Below are positions 33,254-42,702 of a stretch of 49,955 nt of DNA, piece after piece. Numbering within the stretch: position 1 is the first letter of the stretch; each line of letters starts with the position of its first letter. Made by a program: the position numbers and the translations under genes. Location of the stretch: positions 1 to 49,955 of the forward strand of contig JAJPHV010000136.1 in NCBI GenBank assembly GCA_021325095.1, written 5' to 3'. The notes below the pieces were generated by a model, which had not been told where the DNA came from, made no database searches, and saw nothing but the letters and a program-made list of their open reading frames with translations. This DNA comes from Chloroflexota bacterium (lineage in GTDB: Bacteria > Chloroflexota > Anaerolineae > Aggregatilineales > UBA2796).

Positions 33254-33658
33254 TCATCCCCAAAAATTGTTGAGAAAGACACGTATGGCCGCCGCTGCCA
33301 GCAGCCACAGCATAAAGCCAGCCACTGTCAAAATCAGGGTGTTGATGTCGTCCCTGCCCACCAGCCGCAGGCTTGCGGGCGGCGACTCCATGCCCGAGGG
33401 CCGGGCGCCTGGCCTGCCCACCGCTTGCAGCGTAATATCCGACCCTTCCAGGCGAACCCGCGCGTCGTAGTAGGCCGGTGTCGCGCCGATGGGCAGCACA
33501 GGCGCGATCACGATAGAGATGAGCGCTTGCAGGACGATCTACGCGGCCTGGAAAGCTGCAAAAGAACGAACCGTTATCACTTGTACGATGACAATACCAC
33601 CCGCAAATCCTAACGCGAAATTGATGATCGTGGTAATGGTGAAGATCGTACCACCTGC
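33254..33658 (-). pseudogene. remnant of a two-helix membrane protein (GDPD-membrane-domain-like)
   Basis: One frame reads through a hydrophobic stretch at 33542-33658 (FTITTIINFALGFAGGIVIV). It meets a TAG at 33539-33541 and continues in the same frame to a stop at 33254. The second half holds LISIVIAPVLPIG and YYDARVRLEGSDI, which resemble the last helix and the 'LYYDLRVRxEGxD' loop of bacterial membrane-domain proteins. A final helix ends FLNNFWG. The N-terminus is missing and an in-frame stop interrupts it. An 85-codon GTG-started frame from 33511 could be translated alone, but has no ribosome-binding site. Confidence 0.5.
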
Positions 33659-33686
33659 CTACGCCCAGCCATCAACCGGGCACGCA

Positions 33687-33788
33687 ATGCCCCGCTTCTC
33701 CGCCAATGGCTTGACCGAGGCACAGGTGCTGGAAAGCCGCCAGCAGTTCAGGCTTACGTCGTCCTGTCCGCCCTCGGCTTTTCGGTGA
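33687..33788 (+). pseudogene. possible remnant of a P-type ATPase N-terminus
   Basis: A short frame reads MPRFSANGLTEAQVLESRQQF, like the start of a cation P-type ATPase (GLTEAQVxESRxxFG). It ends after 33 codons, running into the 3' end of the large kinase gene on the other strand. It is too short to be functional. Confidence 0.25.
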
Positions 33789-36700
33789 CTGCCGGAAGGA
33801 CAAAGGTGAACGTGCTGCCCTTGCCGACCTCGCTCTCGACCCAGATGCGCCCGGACATCATCTCCACCAGTTTGCGGGTGATTGCCAGGCCGAGCCCCGT
33901 GCCGCCATACTCGCGCGTCGTGGAGCCATCGGCCTGCCGGAACTCGTCGAAGATGATCTGCTGATCCTCGCGCTTGATGCCGATGCCCGTATCGATCACT
34001 GAAGTCCAGACGGTATTGACCCCTTCATCGTTCACGACCTGAACGCGCACCGTGATGCCCCCCTGTTTGGTGAACTTGATGGCGTTGCCGAGCAGGTTGG
34101 TGACCACCTGTTTGAGGCGCATGGCGTCTGCTCTGACCAGCGGCAATGTCTCCGGCGCTTCGAGCTTGAGGTACAGCCCCTGTGCCGCCACCTGGCTTTC
34201 CAGGTTGTAGATCGTGGCGGCCAGTTCTTCCCGCAGATTGACAGGTTTAAGCTGCAACTCCATCTTGCCCGCGTCGATTTTGGAGATGTCCAGCAGGTCG
34301 TCGATGATCGCCAGCAGGTTACGCCCGTTGCGCAGGATGCGCTCGATGCGATCCACCTGCTTCTCGTTCAGGTCGCCATAGATCATGCGCAGCAGCATTT
34401 CGCTGTAGCCGTTGATGCTGTTCATGGGCGTGCGCAGTTCATGGCTGACACGGGCCAGAAACTCGCTTTTCAGCTTGTTGGCTTTCGCCAGTTCGACAGC
34501 CCGCTCCTGAAGCGCCTCAAACAGCAGCGCGTTTTCGTAGGCGGTGGCGGCCTGGCTGGCGAAAAGCTGGGCCAGATCGCGCTCTTCGTCGGTGAAGGTA
34601 CGTGGCGTGCTTTTGCTGTACAGATTCAGGATGCCAAGCTGCTGACCACTCTTGATGAGCACCACCGACAGAACCCCGGTCAACCCTTCTTGCCGGATGA
34701 GTTCTTGCTGCGCCTGATCAGTCTCACGAATCTCGATCTGCAAGAACGGACGGGCGATCACGTCCTGGTGGTCGCGGACGCGCACGCGCCGCTCACGCAT
34801 GTACCTTTCCGACAGACCCACCGAGGCCCGGTTGACGTAGTACTCACCGCCCTGGCGTGTCATCAGGCTGACGGCAGGCACATCGAAGATGGCGGCGGCC
34901 TCCTGAACGATACTGTTCAGCAGTACCTCGGTCTTCAACTGCCCGGCAATGCTGCGGCTGCTGGCTTGCAACTTTTCCAACTGGCGCAGGCGGCGCTGCT
35001 CGCGCTCGTACAGACTGACGTTATCAATGGCAATCGCCCCCTGGTTGGCAATGGCCTCCAGAAGCTGAATCTCCTGGCGGTCAAAGAGGCGTGACGCCGA
35101 ATCGACGGAGACCTCGATCACGCCAATGGTCTCGCCGCGCCGCGTGATAGGCGTCAGAACCAGGCTCACCGGCTGGCCGCCGACCAGGGTCATCAGTTCG
35201 CGCGCCGTCGGGTCGCCAGGCTGTGTGTCTGCATTGAAGGTGGCTGCACTGAATTGCACCGTCAGCCCCTGTTCTATCGATTGGAACAACGCAGCCAGCC
35301 CCGGGCGGCTCTGGGCTGCGCCCAGTGCGGTGGCCGTTTCGGTGCGCGTCAGCAAGTAACTGGCCCGCACCGGGTACTGCCCGGTCTCATCGCGCAGCGC
35401 GATCACGGCGTTATCAACTTCGAGCGCCTGGGAGGTTTCATAGGCAAGCTGGCGCAGCAGGGATTCCATATCGGGCATCACGGTCAGGCCGACGGCGATC
35501 CGGCGCAGCAGGGTTTGCTCGCGGGCCTGGCGTTGCGCCTGCCGGAACAGCCGCGCATTCTCGATGGCAATGGCAGCCTGCGTCGCCAGGGTCTGGGCCA
35601 GCCGCACGTCGCTGCTCACGAACTCGCGCGGGCCACGTGTTTCCATCCACAACACGCAGCCGACCACCCGATCTCCGGCGATCATGGGCAGCGTCAACTG
35701 GGCCTGAATGCCTGCGCCCGCCCGTTGCTGCTGTTCGGGATCAGCGCCCTCTGCATACAGGATAATCTGGCGGCGGGTCTGAATAGCGCGCAAGATGCTG
35801 CTTTGCAGCGAAGGATCGAGCGGGCGGCCCAGGAACGGCGGCAGCACATCTTTGGGCATGTCGGACGTGCGATATTCGGCGTCAATGGTAAGCTGCCCGG
35901 TTTCCACATCGTAAGTGGTGAGCAGACACAACGACGTATCCAGGGCGCGCGTCATGTGCTGCACCACTGCGTTGACCAGTTCACTGTAATCCAGGATCGA
36001 AGTTAAATCCTGGCCGATCTGGTGGACAATGCTCTGTTCGAGCAGGCGGCGCTGCGCCTGGTTCCACAGCCGCGCGTTCTCGATGACGATGGACACCTGC
36101 GCCGAGAGCGTTTCCATTGCCATCTGGTCAGTCTTCTGGAAGGCGTTGGGGCGCATCGACACCGCTTCAATCGCACCCAGGAGGCGCGTCCCGGCACGCA
36201 GCGGCACGGCCAGGGCACTGCCCGACAGCGCCACGTCGATTGGCAAAAAGAAATCGCCATCCTCACGGGTGTCCACCACAAACTGTGTCTCGCCGGTGCG
36301 CAGAACGCGCCCGATAATGCCGTTGTTGATCGAGAACGTGAAGCCCTCCGGGATTTTGATGCCAGGCACAGAGGAGACAGACGCCTCCACCACGACGTTG
36401 AGGCTGCTTTCATCCAGCAGCACAATCGTGACCGTCTCATAACCGAGCAGATCGTGGATGGCATTGACGACCTTGCGCATCAGGCCGAGCTGGTCCAGCG
36501 TGGCCGTCAATTCCTGGCTGATCTGGTTGATCAGCGACATCAGATCGGCGCGTGCCCGCTCCGCGGCGAACAACTGCGCATTTTCGGTGCTGGTCGCAAT
36601 CTGCGAGGCGATGGCGCGGGTCAGTTCAACGTGCATTTCCTCGAACTCGCCCGTGCGACGATTGATCAGGCTGATCGTGCCCAGGGTGCGATTGCGGGTG

Positions 36701-38520
36701 TTCAGCGGGTAGGTAATGATGTTGCGGCGCTCCATGTGAGGATCGCTCGGCGGATCGTTGCTGACATACGGCTGGCCCGTGTTATAGACAAAGGCGATGT
36801 GGCTGGCCGACTCCAGCGCGAGTGGGCCGAGGTGCAACTCCCTGGCACCTCCATACAGCGAACGCTCGTGTGGAACCAGCATCGTGCCACTATTGTCCGG
36901 CATCATCAGGAATGCACCTTCCGCATCCAGCAATTCAGCAGCTTCGCGCACCGCCCGTTCCAGAATTTCGTCCAGATCGAGGGTCGAACTGGTGATGGCC
37001 GCGATTTGCTGCAAGGCTTCGGTTTCTCGCAGCCGCTCGCGGGTATTCGCCAGCAGTTCGGCGTTGCGAATGGCCGCAGCGACGTGGCTGCCCATCGCGC
37101 TCAGGAGGTGGGCGTCGTTGCGGCTGAACGCGCCGGGCTTGTTGGCGACCAGGAATACGCCTATCGGCTCATCCTGCACGCGCAGCGGCGCCAACAGGAC
37201 GTTGCGCAGGTCCAGATCAAGCTGGCCGTATTCGAGGCGGTTCGTGGACAGGTCGTTGGTGTAATAGGGGCTGCCCGACGTAAAGACAATCGCGGTATGG
37301 CTGCCCGGGTCGGCCACTGGGTAGCGCACCCCGTCCAGATCGTGCCTGAAGCCAAACCAGGCCCCCTCGCGCGGGACGAGGGTATTGGTGGAGCGATCAT
37401 AGAGCAAGAACACGCCGCAGGTCACGCCAAACATCTGCTGGCTGAGTTTGAGCACCTGCCGGAGCAGATCGTCAAGCTCAAGGCTGCTGGCGGCGATGGC
37501 TGCAATTTCCAGGAGCACGGAGGTCTCTGACAGGCGGGCCTGGGTATCTCGGAGCAACAAATGGGTGTCAATAGCCAGCGCAATGGCGTGCAGGGCGGCA
37601 GCGCATTTGTCCACCTGGGCCTGCGTATAGGGCTTGTCGGTACGCAGGTTCGCCAGCAATGCCGCGCCTATGGCCCGCCCACGCGCCGTCAGCGGCAGCA
37701 GCATGATGGCTCGTGCCCCGTATTCGACCAGGATAGACGGCCTGTCGTCCTCACCCTTTGGGCGGTTCAGCACGCGCGGCTGGCTGGTTTCCACAACCTC
37801 GCCCGTCAGGGCATGAAGCGCCGACAACTGGCCGCCGATGTAATCCCGAATCTCGATCCGGTAAGCAGCAAGCGTCCGTGCCTTGCGCTCGGCGCTATCC
37901 CAGAGCAGCAGCGCGCAGGCATCCGCGCCGACAAGCTGCGCCAGTTTCTCAGCCATACTAGGCAGGGCATCCACGGGGGAATCGGAGGTCGCCAGACGGC
38001 TGATCTCGTCACGGAGCAGCAGTTCCTTGTTGGCATTGTCCAGTTGGGCGTATCGCTCCGAAAGAGTCTGGTACATCTGCGCCGTGTGGATGATGGGTGC
38101 GGCCTGGCGGGCAACACTTTCGAGCGCCCCGAGGTGCTCCTCTGTATAGGCGGCGGCCTGGTTGCTCTCGACGTTGAATACGCCGAGCAGTTGGCCGTTC
38201 AACATGATCGGCACGGCCAATTCGGAGCGGGTCAGCGTTTCGTAAGGGACGTAGTGCGCTTCAGCGGTCACGTCGCCGATCATGAGCGGCTGGCGCGTTT
38301 GGGCTACCGCCCCGATCACGCCGTCACCGACGGCCATCAGCCTGGGCAGCGGCGCATCCGGCGTCGGGCGCAGGTACAGGCGCGGCGCTAACAGGCCAGA
38401 TTCCGGGTCGTAAATGATGATCCCCCCGCTGTCGAACGGAATCAGCGTGCGCGCATATTCGACAATGGGCGTGAGCAACTCATCTAGGTTGAAGGATGTC
38501 GTGAGCGAATTATCGGCCAT
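33754..38520 (-). CDS. large soluble histidine kinase with eight GAF domains
   Basis: 1588 residues, no membrane segment. Eight GAF domains follow each other, each ending in an 'IENARL'-type helix: about 10-160, 175-325, 335-500, 510-670, 685-845, 850-1010, 1015-1165 and 1170-1330. HisKA (SHELRTP, H1360) and HATPase (NLLGNAIKF, DTGIGI, FDEFRQADGSTTREY, GGTGLGLAI) end it. GAF domains bind small molecules, but no bilin-binding Cys stands out. Such GAF stacks are common in Chloroflexota and probably integrate several signals or act as a lever. No receiver is adjacent. It follows homoserine dehydrogenase after 278 bases. Confidence 0.95.
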   Translation of the reverse strand: MADNSLTTSFNLDELLTPIVEYARTLIPFDSGGIIIYDPESGLLAPRLYLRPTPDAPLPRLMAVGDGVIGAVAQTRQPLMIGDVTAEAHYVPYETLTRSELAVPIMLNGQLLGVFNVESNQAAAYTEEHLGALESVARQAAPIIHTAQMYQTLSERYAQLDNANKELLLRDEISRLATSDSPVDALPSMAEKLAQLVGADACALLLWDSAERKARTLAAYRIEIRDYIGGQLSALHALTGEVVETSQPRVLNRPKGEDDRPSILVEYGARAIMLLPLTARGRAIGAALLANLRTDKPYTQAQVDKCAAALHAIALAIDTHLLLRDTQARLSETSVLLEIAAIAASSLELDDLLRQVLKLSQQMFGVTCGVFLLYDRSTNTLVPREGAWFGFRHDLDGVRYPVADPGSHTAIVFTSGSPYYTNDLSTNRLEYGQLDLDLRNVLLAPLRVQDEPIGVFLVANKPGAFSRNDAHLLSAMGSHVAAAIRNAELLANTRERLRETEALQQIAAITSSTLDLDEILERAVREAAELLDAEGAFLMMPDNSGTMLVPHERSLYGGARELHLGPLALESASHIAFVYNTGQPYVSNDPPSDPHMERRNIITYPLNTRNRTLGTISLINRRTGEFEEMHVELTRAIASQIATSTENAQLFAAERARADLMSLINQISQELTATLDQLGLMRKVVNAIHDLLGYETVTIVLLDESSLNVVVEASVSSVPGIKIPEGFTFSINNGIIGRVLRTGETQFVVDTREDGDFFLPIDVALSGSALAVPLRAGTRLLGAIEAVSMRPNAFQKTDQMAMETLSAQVSIVIENARLWNQAQRRLLEQSIVHQIGQDLTSILDYSELVNAVVQHMTRALDTSLCLLTTYDVETGQLTIDAEYRTSDMPKDVLPPFLGRPLDPSLQSSILRAIQTRRQIILYAEGADPEQQQRAGAGIQAQLTLPMIAGDRVVGCVLWMETRGPREFVSSDVRLAQTLATQAAIAIENARLFRQAQRQAREQTLLRRIAVGLTVMPDMESLLRQLAYETSQALEVDNAVIALRDETGQYPVRASYLLTRTETATALGAAQSRPGLAALFQSIEQGLTVQFSAATFNADTQPGDPTARELMTLVGGQPVSLVLTPITRRGETIGVIEVSVDSASRLFDRQEIQLLEAIANQGAIAIDNVSLYEREQRRLRQLEKLQASSRSIAGQLKTEVLLNSIVQEAAAIFDVPAVSLMTRQGGEYYVNRASVGLSERYMRERRVRVRDHQDVIARPFLQIEIRETDQAQQELIRQEGLTGVLSVVLIKSGQQLGILNLYSKSTPRTFTDEERDLAQLFASQAATAYENALLFEALQERAVELAKANKLKSEFLARVSHELRTPMNSINGYSEMLLRMIYGDLNEKQVDRIERILRNGRNLLAIIDDLLDISKIDAGKMELQLKPVNLREELAATIYNLESQVAAQGLYLKLEAPETLPLVRADAMRLKQVVTNLLGNAIKFTKQGGITVRVQVVNDEGVNTVWTSVIDTGIGIKREDQQIIFDEFRQADGSTTREYGGTGLGLAITRKLVEMMSGRIWVESEVGKGSTFTFVLPAVTEKPRADRTT

Positions 38521-38798
38521 AGCCTGGCGATGGTCTTATTTATATTGGGTCTGACGTGCTGCACCTCTCTATAGTAGTCTACTCCGATGATCGAAGCCAG
38601 CAAACGCACGAGGCGTGTTCTGGAACGATGATGGCGCTGAAAAAGGCTGACTCCCCGCCTCTCACCGTCTGCCTCACAGAGAAGGCCGGACAGGGCAGGG
38701 AATGGCAATCATGTGGAGCCGGGCAGGGCATTCTGGAAGGCATTTCCCTCCTGCCCACAGGAGGCTGCCGAGGGAGCAGAACCGGGCAGCACTCCCGC

Positions 38799-39857
38799 TC
38801 AACCCTCGGTGCGGAGTTTAGCCAGTTCCAGCAGATCGGACAGGATGGCGAAGCCGGTTTCGCGGCGGCCTGCGCCCGGCCCAACCAGCGTCACCGCCCC
38901 AAGCATATCCGTTTCGTAGGTGATGGCGTTGGTGACGCCGCCTACCGCTGCCAGTGGATCGGACCGTGGCAGGCGTTCCGGTTTCACCGAGGCCGTGATG
39001 CCTTCTGGCGTGCGGCGGGCACGCGCCACCAGTTTCCAGCGCTCACCAGCGGCCCGCGCGGCGTCGATGTCGGCGGGCGTCAGCGCGGTAATCCCTGTCC
39101 GATCCACGTCGTCCATGCGCAGCGATGTACCCAGGATGACGTTGGCAACAATGACCACCTTGCCCGCTGCGTCGAAACCCTCCACGTCGCCCGTCGGATC
39201 GGCCTCGGCGTAGCCCATGCGCTGCGCTTCGGCCAATGCGTCGGTGTAGGTCGCGCCGCTCTCCATCCGGGTCAGAATGTAGTTGGTCGTGCCGTTGAAG
39301 ATGCCGCGCACTTCGCTGATCGCGCAGCCTGCCAGCGCCGTCCGCGCCAGCCGCAGCGCGGGCGTCCCGCTCATAACCGTTCCTTCGTAGCCGAAGTACA
39401 GGCCCTTCAAGGCGGCACGCGCGGCCAGTTCCTTATAGGCCAGCGCTACCGGCCCTTTGTTGGTGACGATGACGTTCTTGCCTGCATCGAACGCGGCCCG
39501 GACGTGAGACAGCGCGGGTTCACCCGTCTTGAGATCGGTGTAGCTGACCTCGATGATCGTGTCGGCATTGCTTTGCTGAATGGTCGCCAGCGCGTCCAGG
39601 CCACGCACCAGTCCAGGCTGTTCGGGATACTGAGCCAGCTTGCCAGCGCGCCCGGCTTCCAGCAGCGGGGCGATGTCCAGGCCATCTGGATGGTACAGCG
39701 CGCCTTTGAGCAGGTCGGACACGGCAACGATGGCCGCACGGAAATTGTGCTGTGCAGCGAGCATTGCCGCGCTGTTGTGCAAAATCTCAGCCAACCCCTG
39801 GCCGACAGTGCCAAAGCCGATCAGGGCCAGCCGTAAGGTCTGAGTCTCGGTGGGCAT
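38799..39857 (-). CDS. hom: homoserine dehydrogenase
   Basis: Reduces aspartate semialdehyde to homoserine for methionine, threonine and isoleucine synthesis. 352 residues: NAD(P) loop GFGTVGQG (15-22), VTNKGP with the catalytic-site Lys, GYEGTVMSGTP, GTTNYIL and EADPTGDVEGFDAAGK with the substrate acid and Lys. The C-terminal ACT regulatory domain is absent, so feedback control is not expected through it. I chose the ATG at 39855-39857; a longer frame to 39977 adds unrelated sequence. Aspartokinase and thrB/C are not near. Confidence 0.95.
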   Translation of the reverse strand: MPTETQTLRLALIGFGTVGQGLAEILHNSAAMLAAQHNFRAAIVAVSDLLKGALYHPDGLDIAPLLEAGRAGKLAQYPEQPGLVRGLDALATIQQSNADTIIEVSYTDLKTGEPALSHVRAAFDAGKNVIVTNKGPVALAYKELAARAALKGLYFGYEGTVMSGTPALRLARTALAGCAISEVRGIFNGTTNYILTRMESGATYTDALAEAQRMGYAEADPTGDVEGFDAAGKVVIVANVILGTSLRMDDVDRTGITALTPADIDAARAAGERWKLVARARRTPEGITASVKPERLPRSDPLAAVGGVTNAITYETDMLGAVTLVGPGAGRRETGFAILSDLLELAKLRTEG

Positions 39858-39932
39858 GTGAAAGATCACTACTCCCTGTACAATGAGGACAAAGCGCCGG
39901 GTAATCATACCGCACTTTAGGGCAACATCGGC

Positions 39933-39938
39933 TATAAT
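39933..39938 (+). promoter_or_regulatory. -10 box of the membrane protein gene
   Basis: Perfect TATAAT, 41 bases before the ATG at 39980. No good -35 is visible. The predicted leader carries GAGGGGG close to the start codon. Confidence 0.45.
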
Positions 39939-39979
39939 TCGCTCGGTTGTTCTATATTCATGGAAGCGAGGGGGCAAAG

Positions 39980-40378
39980 ATGGCTAGACGGCGTTACTCA
40001 CGCGAGTACGATGGGTATGATCGACCCTACGGCTATGGGCGAAGTGGACGTTACCGGCGTGAACGGCGGCAGGAAGAACGCACCGTTGAGATGGTGTCGT
40101 TCGGGGCGATCATTGTGCTGTTCATCATCACGCTGCTGTATCCCATTCCGGCGGCCACTGTATCGTTGATTGGCGGCGGTGTCCTTGTGGGCGCGGCAGT
40201 CTACCAGTGGCAGCGCCGCTGGCGCGTCAACCCGATCACGTGGATCGGCGGCGCAGTCATGCTTTTCGCCGGGTTCTGGGGCATTCAGGGCGGGCGCGGC
40301 GTTCCGGGCAATATGTTTTTGCCGATGGGCATTTTCGCCCTGGTCATCATCGCCAGTTTCCTGACGGGCGAGTTTTAG
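39980..40378 (+). CDS. small membrane protein, unknown
   Basis: 132 residues. A Tyr-, Arg- and Gly-rich N-terminus (MARRRYSREYDGYDRPYGYGR) is followed by three or four membrane segments from about residue 38 (VSFGAIIVLFIITLLY, ATVSLIGGGVLVGAAVY, WIGGAVMLFAGFWGI, FLPMGIFALVIIASFL). I recognise no family. The basic tail would face the cytoplasm. GAGGGGG lies before the ATG. The DUF4139 gene follows after 32 bases on the same strand. Confidence 0.8.
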   Translation: MARRRYSREYDGYDRPYGYGRSGRYRRERRQEERTVEMVSFGAIIVLFIITLLYPIPAATVSLIGGGVLVGAAVYQWQRRWRVNPITWIGGAVMLFAGFWGIQGGRGVPGNMFLPMGIFALVIIASFLTGEF

Positions 40379-40410
40379 CCGCTACCACAGGCTGATAGGG
40401 AGCGTCGAAC

Positions 40411-42414
40411 ATGAACGAACTGCCTGTCCGTGAGATGGTGCTGTATAAGCATGGCGTGGGCTTTTTCGTCCGGCAAGGGCTGGTCAGTGGTGAAAATGTG
40501 GCGCTGACCTTCCACCACGACGAAATCAACGACGTGCTGAAAAGCCTGGCCGTGTTTGATCGCTCAGGCGGCATGGTGCTGGGCATCCACTACCCGACGC
40601 CGATGGATACAAAGGCGCGCCTGAGCAGCAGTTCGATCCGGCTCTCTGACCGGGCCAGCCTACGCGACCTGCTGCGTGACCTGCGCGGACGACGAGTGGC
40701 GCTGACCATCGAGGCCACGCCAGGCACGCTGGAAACGATCACCGGGCGCGTGATCGGGCTGGATCAGGTGGCGGGCGAACCAGAGAGGGGAATGTTGGCG
40801 GGCGATCCGGTAGCGGCAGTGCTGGTTTCGGCGCTGGCCGAGGATGGACAGGTACGTGTCTTTCGGCTGGACGCGCTGCGGGCGCTGCGTGTCCACGATG
40901 CACAATCTGAGCACGACCTTAGCTACTTCCTGGACACCAGCATGGCCGAAGATACCCGGCGCTCGGTCAGCGTGCGCTTGAGCGAGGGTGAGCACGACTT
41001 GGTGATCCACTACGTGGTGCCGAGTCCGACCTGGCGCGTCAGCTACCGCCTGGTGGCGGAATCCGCACCGGACAGCGAAATGGGCAAAGCCCTCTTGCAG
41101 GGCTGGGGCCTGTTTGACAACCGGCTTGAGGAAGATTTGGAGGACGTTCGGGTCACGCTCGTGGCGGGACAGCCGATCTCATTCGTCTACGAGTTGTACG
41201 CCTCACGGATTCCACAACGCCCGACGGTGCAGGACGAAGCGCGCATCGCGCCGGGGCCGATTGAGTATGATTTTTTTATGGCTCCGCCGCAAGCCGAGGA
41301 AGACGAGGGCGTTAGTGGCATGAGGACGGCAACTTCGCCCGCCGGTCCATTTCCTGGCCGCGCGGCGTCTTTCAAAAAGGCCGCGCGGCACTTCGACGCG
41401 TTGGAAGACGTGCCTGATTGGTTGGCATCGATGGCTGCACCCGCCGTGACACGCGACACGGGCGAGTTCTTCCAGTATGAAGTGACCGCGCCCGTGTCCG
41501 TTAAGCGCGGCGAATCGGCGCTCGTGCCGATCATCAGCAGCGACATCAAGTACAGCCGCGAACTGCTGTACAACAGGCAGAAGTTGCCCGATCATCCGGT
41601 TGCGGCCCTGCGTTTTGTGAACACTACCGGATTGACGCTGGAACGCGGCCCGGTGACAGTGGTTGAGGATGGCGATTACAGGGGCGAGGCGGTTGTTCCG
41701 TTCATCAAAGACGGCAACGAGGTCTATTTGCCCTTCGCCGTCGAACTCGGCGTCAGGATCATCGAACGTGAAGAAAGCACGACAGGGCTGGCCGGTCTCG
41801 TGATCGATCAGGGTTATTGCGTCGAGGAGCATTACACGATTGAAAGCGTGACCTATGTGATCGAGAACACCACCTCTCGCCTGCTAACCATCACCATCGA
41901 GGCCCCAGTCGATGGGAAGCGCGAACTGTTCGAGACGCGCCCGGCAGACGTGGAAACCGCCGAACATCGCCGCTGGCGCGTCAACGCTCCGGCGCGGAGC
42001 AAGGTCGAATTTATCCGCAAGGAACGCTGGCGCGTGCAGCGCAGGCAAGAACTGCGCGAACTCGACTACAAGCGCCTCCAGAACTACATGGAGCAGCGCT
42101 GGCTGGACAGGGCTACTCTGGAAAGTCTCTCGGAGATGCTCGATCAGTTTGCGCTGATCCAGCGATTACAGGCCGAAAGAGAGGAACTGGCGAACGAACG
42201 CAAGGCCATATACGAAAAGCAGGAGCAGCTCCGCGCCAACCTGAGCGCGCTCAATCCATCCGGGCAGGAGGCCGCCTTCCGCAACCGAATCCTGAGCCAG
42301 CTTGAGGTGGCGCAGGATCGGATCGAGCAGATCGAGCGACGGCAGGAGAGCATTACACAACAGGTTGCGGACGCAACGGCCCGCATCGACCAGATCATCG
42401 AGGCGCTGGGATAA
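40411..42414 (+). CDS. DUF4139-domain protein
   Basis: 667 residues. It begins VREMVLYKHGVGFFVRQG, a DUF4140-like start, then a beta-rich DUF4139 domain from about 180 with DLVIHYVVPSPTWRVSYRL and ALLQGWGLFDNRLEEDLEDVRVTLVAG. The tail (about 550-667) is a coiled coil. The fold resembles MuiA-type mucoidy inhibitor proteins; function is unknown. There is no signal peptide, so it is cytoplasmic. AGGGAG precedes the ATG. Confidence 0.75.
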   Translation: MNELPVREMVLYKHGVGFFVRQGLVSGENVALTFHHDEINDVLKSLAVFDRSGGMVLGIHYPTPMDTKARLSSSSIRLSDRASLRDLLRDLRGRRVALTIEATPGTLETITGRVIGLDQVAGEPERGMLAGDPVAAVLVSALAEDGQVRVFRLDALRALRVHDAQSEHDLSYFLDTSMAEDTRRSVSVRLSEGEHDLVIHYVVPSPTWRVSYRLVAESAPDSEMGKALLQGWGLFDNRLEEDLEDVRVTLVAGQPISFVYELYASRIPQRPTVQDEARIAPGPIEYDFFMAPPQAEEDEGVSGMRTATSPAGPFPGRAASFKKAARHFDALEDVPDWLASMAAPAVTRDTGEFFQYEVTAPVSVKRGESALVPIISSDIKYSRELLYNRQKLPDHPVAALRFVNTTGLTLERGPVTVVEDGDYRGEAVVPFIKDGNEVYLPFAVELGVRIIEREESTTGLAGLVIDQGYCVEEHYTIESVTYVIENTTSRLLTITIEAPVDGKRELFETRPADVETAEHRRWRVNAPARSKVEFIRKERWRVQRRQELRELDYKRLQNYMEQRWLDRATLESLSEMLDQFALIQRLQAEREELANERKAIYEKQEQLRANLSALNPSGQEAAFRNRILSQLEVAQDRIEQIERRQESITQQVADATARIDQIIEALG

Positions 42415-42484
42415 AGAACCTCATCCCGACCCCTCTACACCCCAGTTTCATGCACCGACACTTTCGAGGTTGGAAATCCGTTCG

Positions 42485-42581
42485 CCTCACCCCCAACCCC
42501 TCTCCACCAGCGTGGAGAGGGGAGCCTTCGCCTCTCGGTTCCCCCCCTCTCTGCTTGCTGAGAAGGGGTCAGGGGGTGAGG
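42485..42581. repeat. palindromic repeat element, complete copy
   Basis: 97 bases with the terminal repeats CCTCACCCCC (42485-42494) and GGGGGTGAGG (42572-42581). Two hairpins lie inside: CCCCTCTCCAC with GTGGAGAGGGG, and CCCCTCTCTG with TGAGAAGGGG. A partial copy (CCTCATCCCGACCCCTC) lies just upstream at 42419-42435, and a GTGAGGGGGTC-like end at about 42680-42690. Confidence 0.85.
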
Positions 42582-42702
42582 TCAATGTCAAGTGCGGGGT
42601 CTGAAACACTTCAGTAGAGCGGGGAGGCGATGCGCGGCCGGCCAACCGCCGGTACTTCTCAGGCGGGTGGGGGAGGGAGCGTGAGGGGGTCAAGTCAATG
42701 GC

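Noticed and set aside
36022..37530. A 502-codon plus-strand frame inside the GAF kinase gene
   Set aside because: Antisense shadow of high-GC coding sequence; the minus strand holds well-defined GAF domains.
38521..38798. Looked for a riboswitch or leader peptide between hom and the GAF kinase gene
   Set aside because: The segment has GC-rich imperfect hairpins but no recognisable SAM, lysine or T-box pattern.
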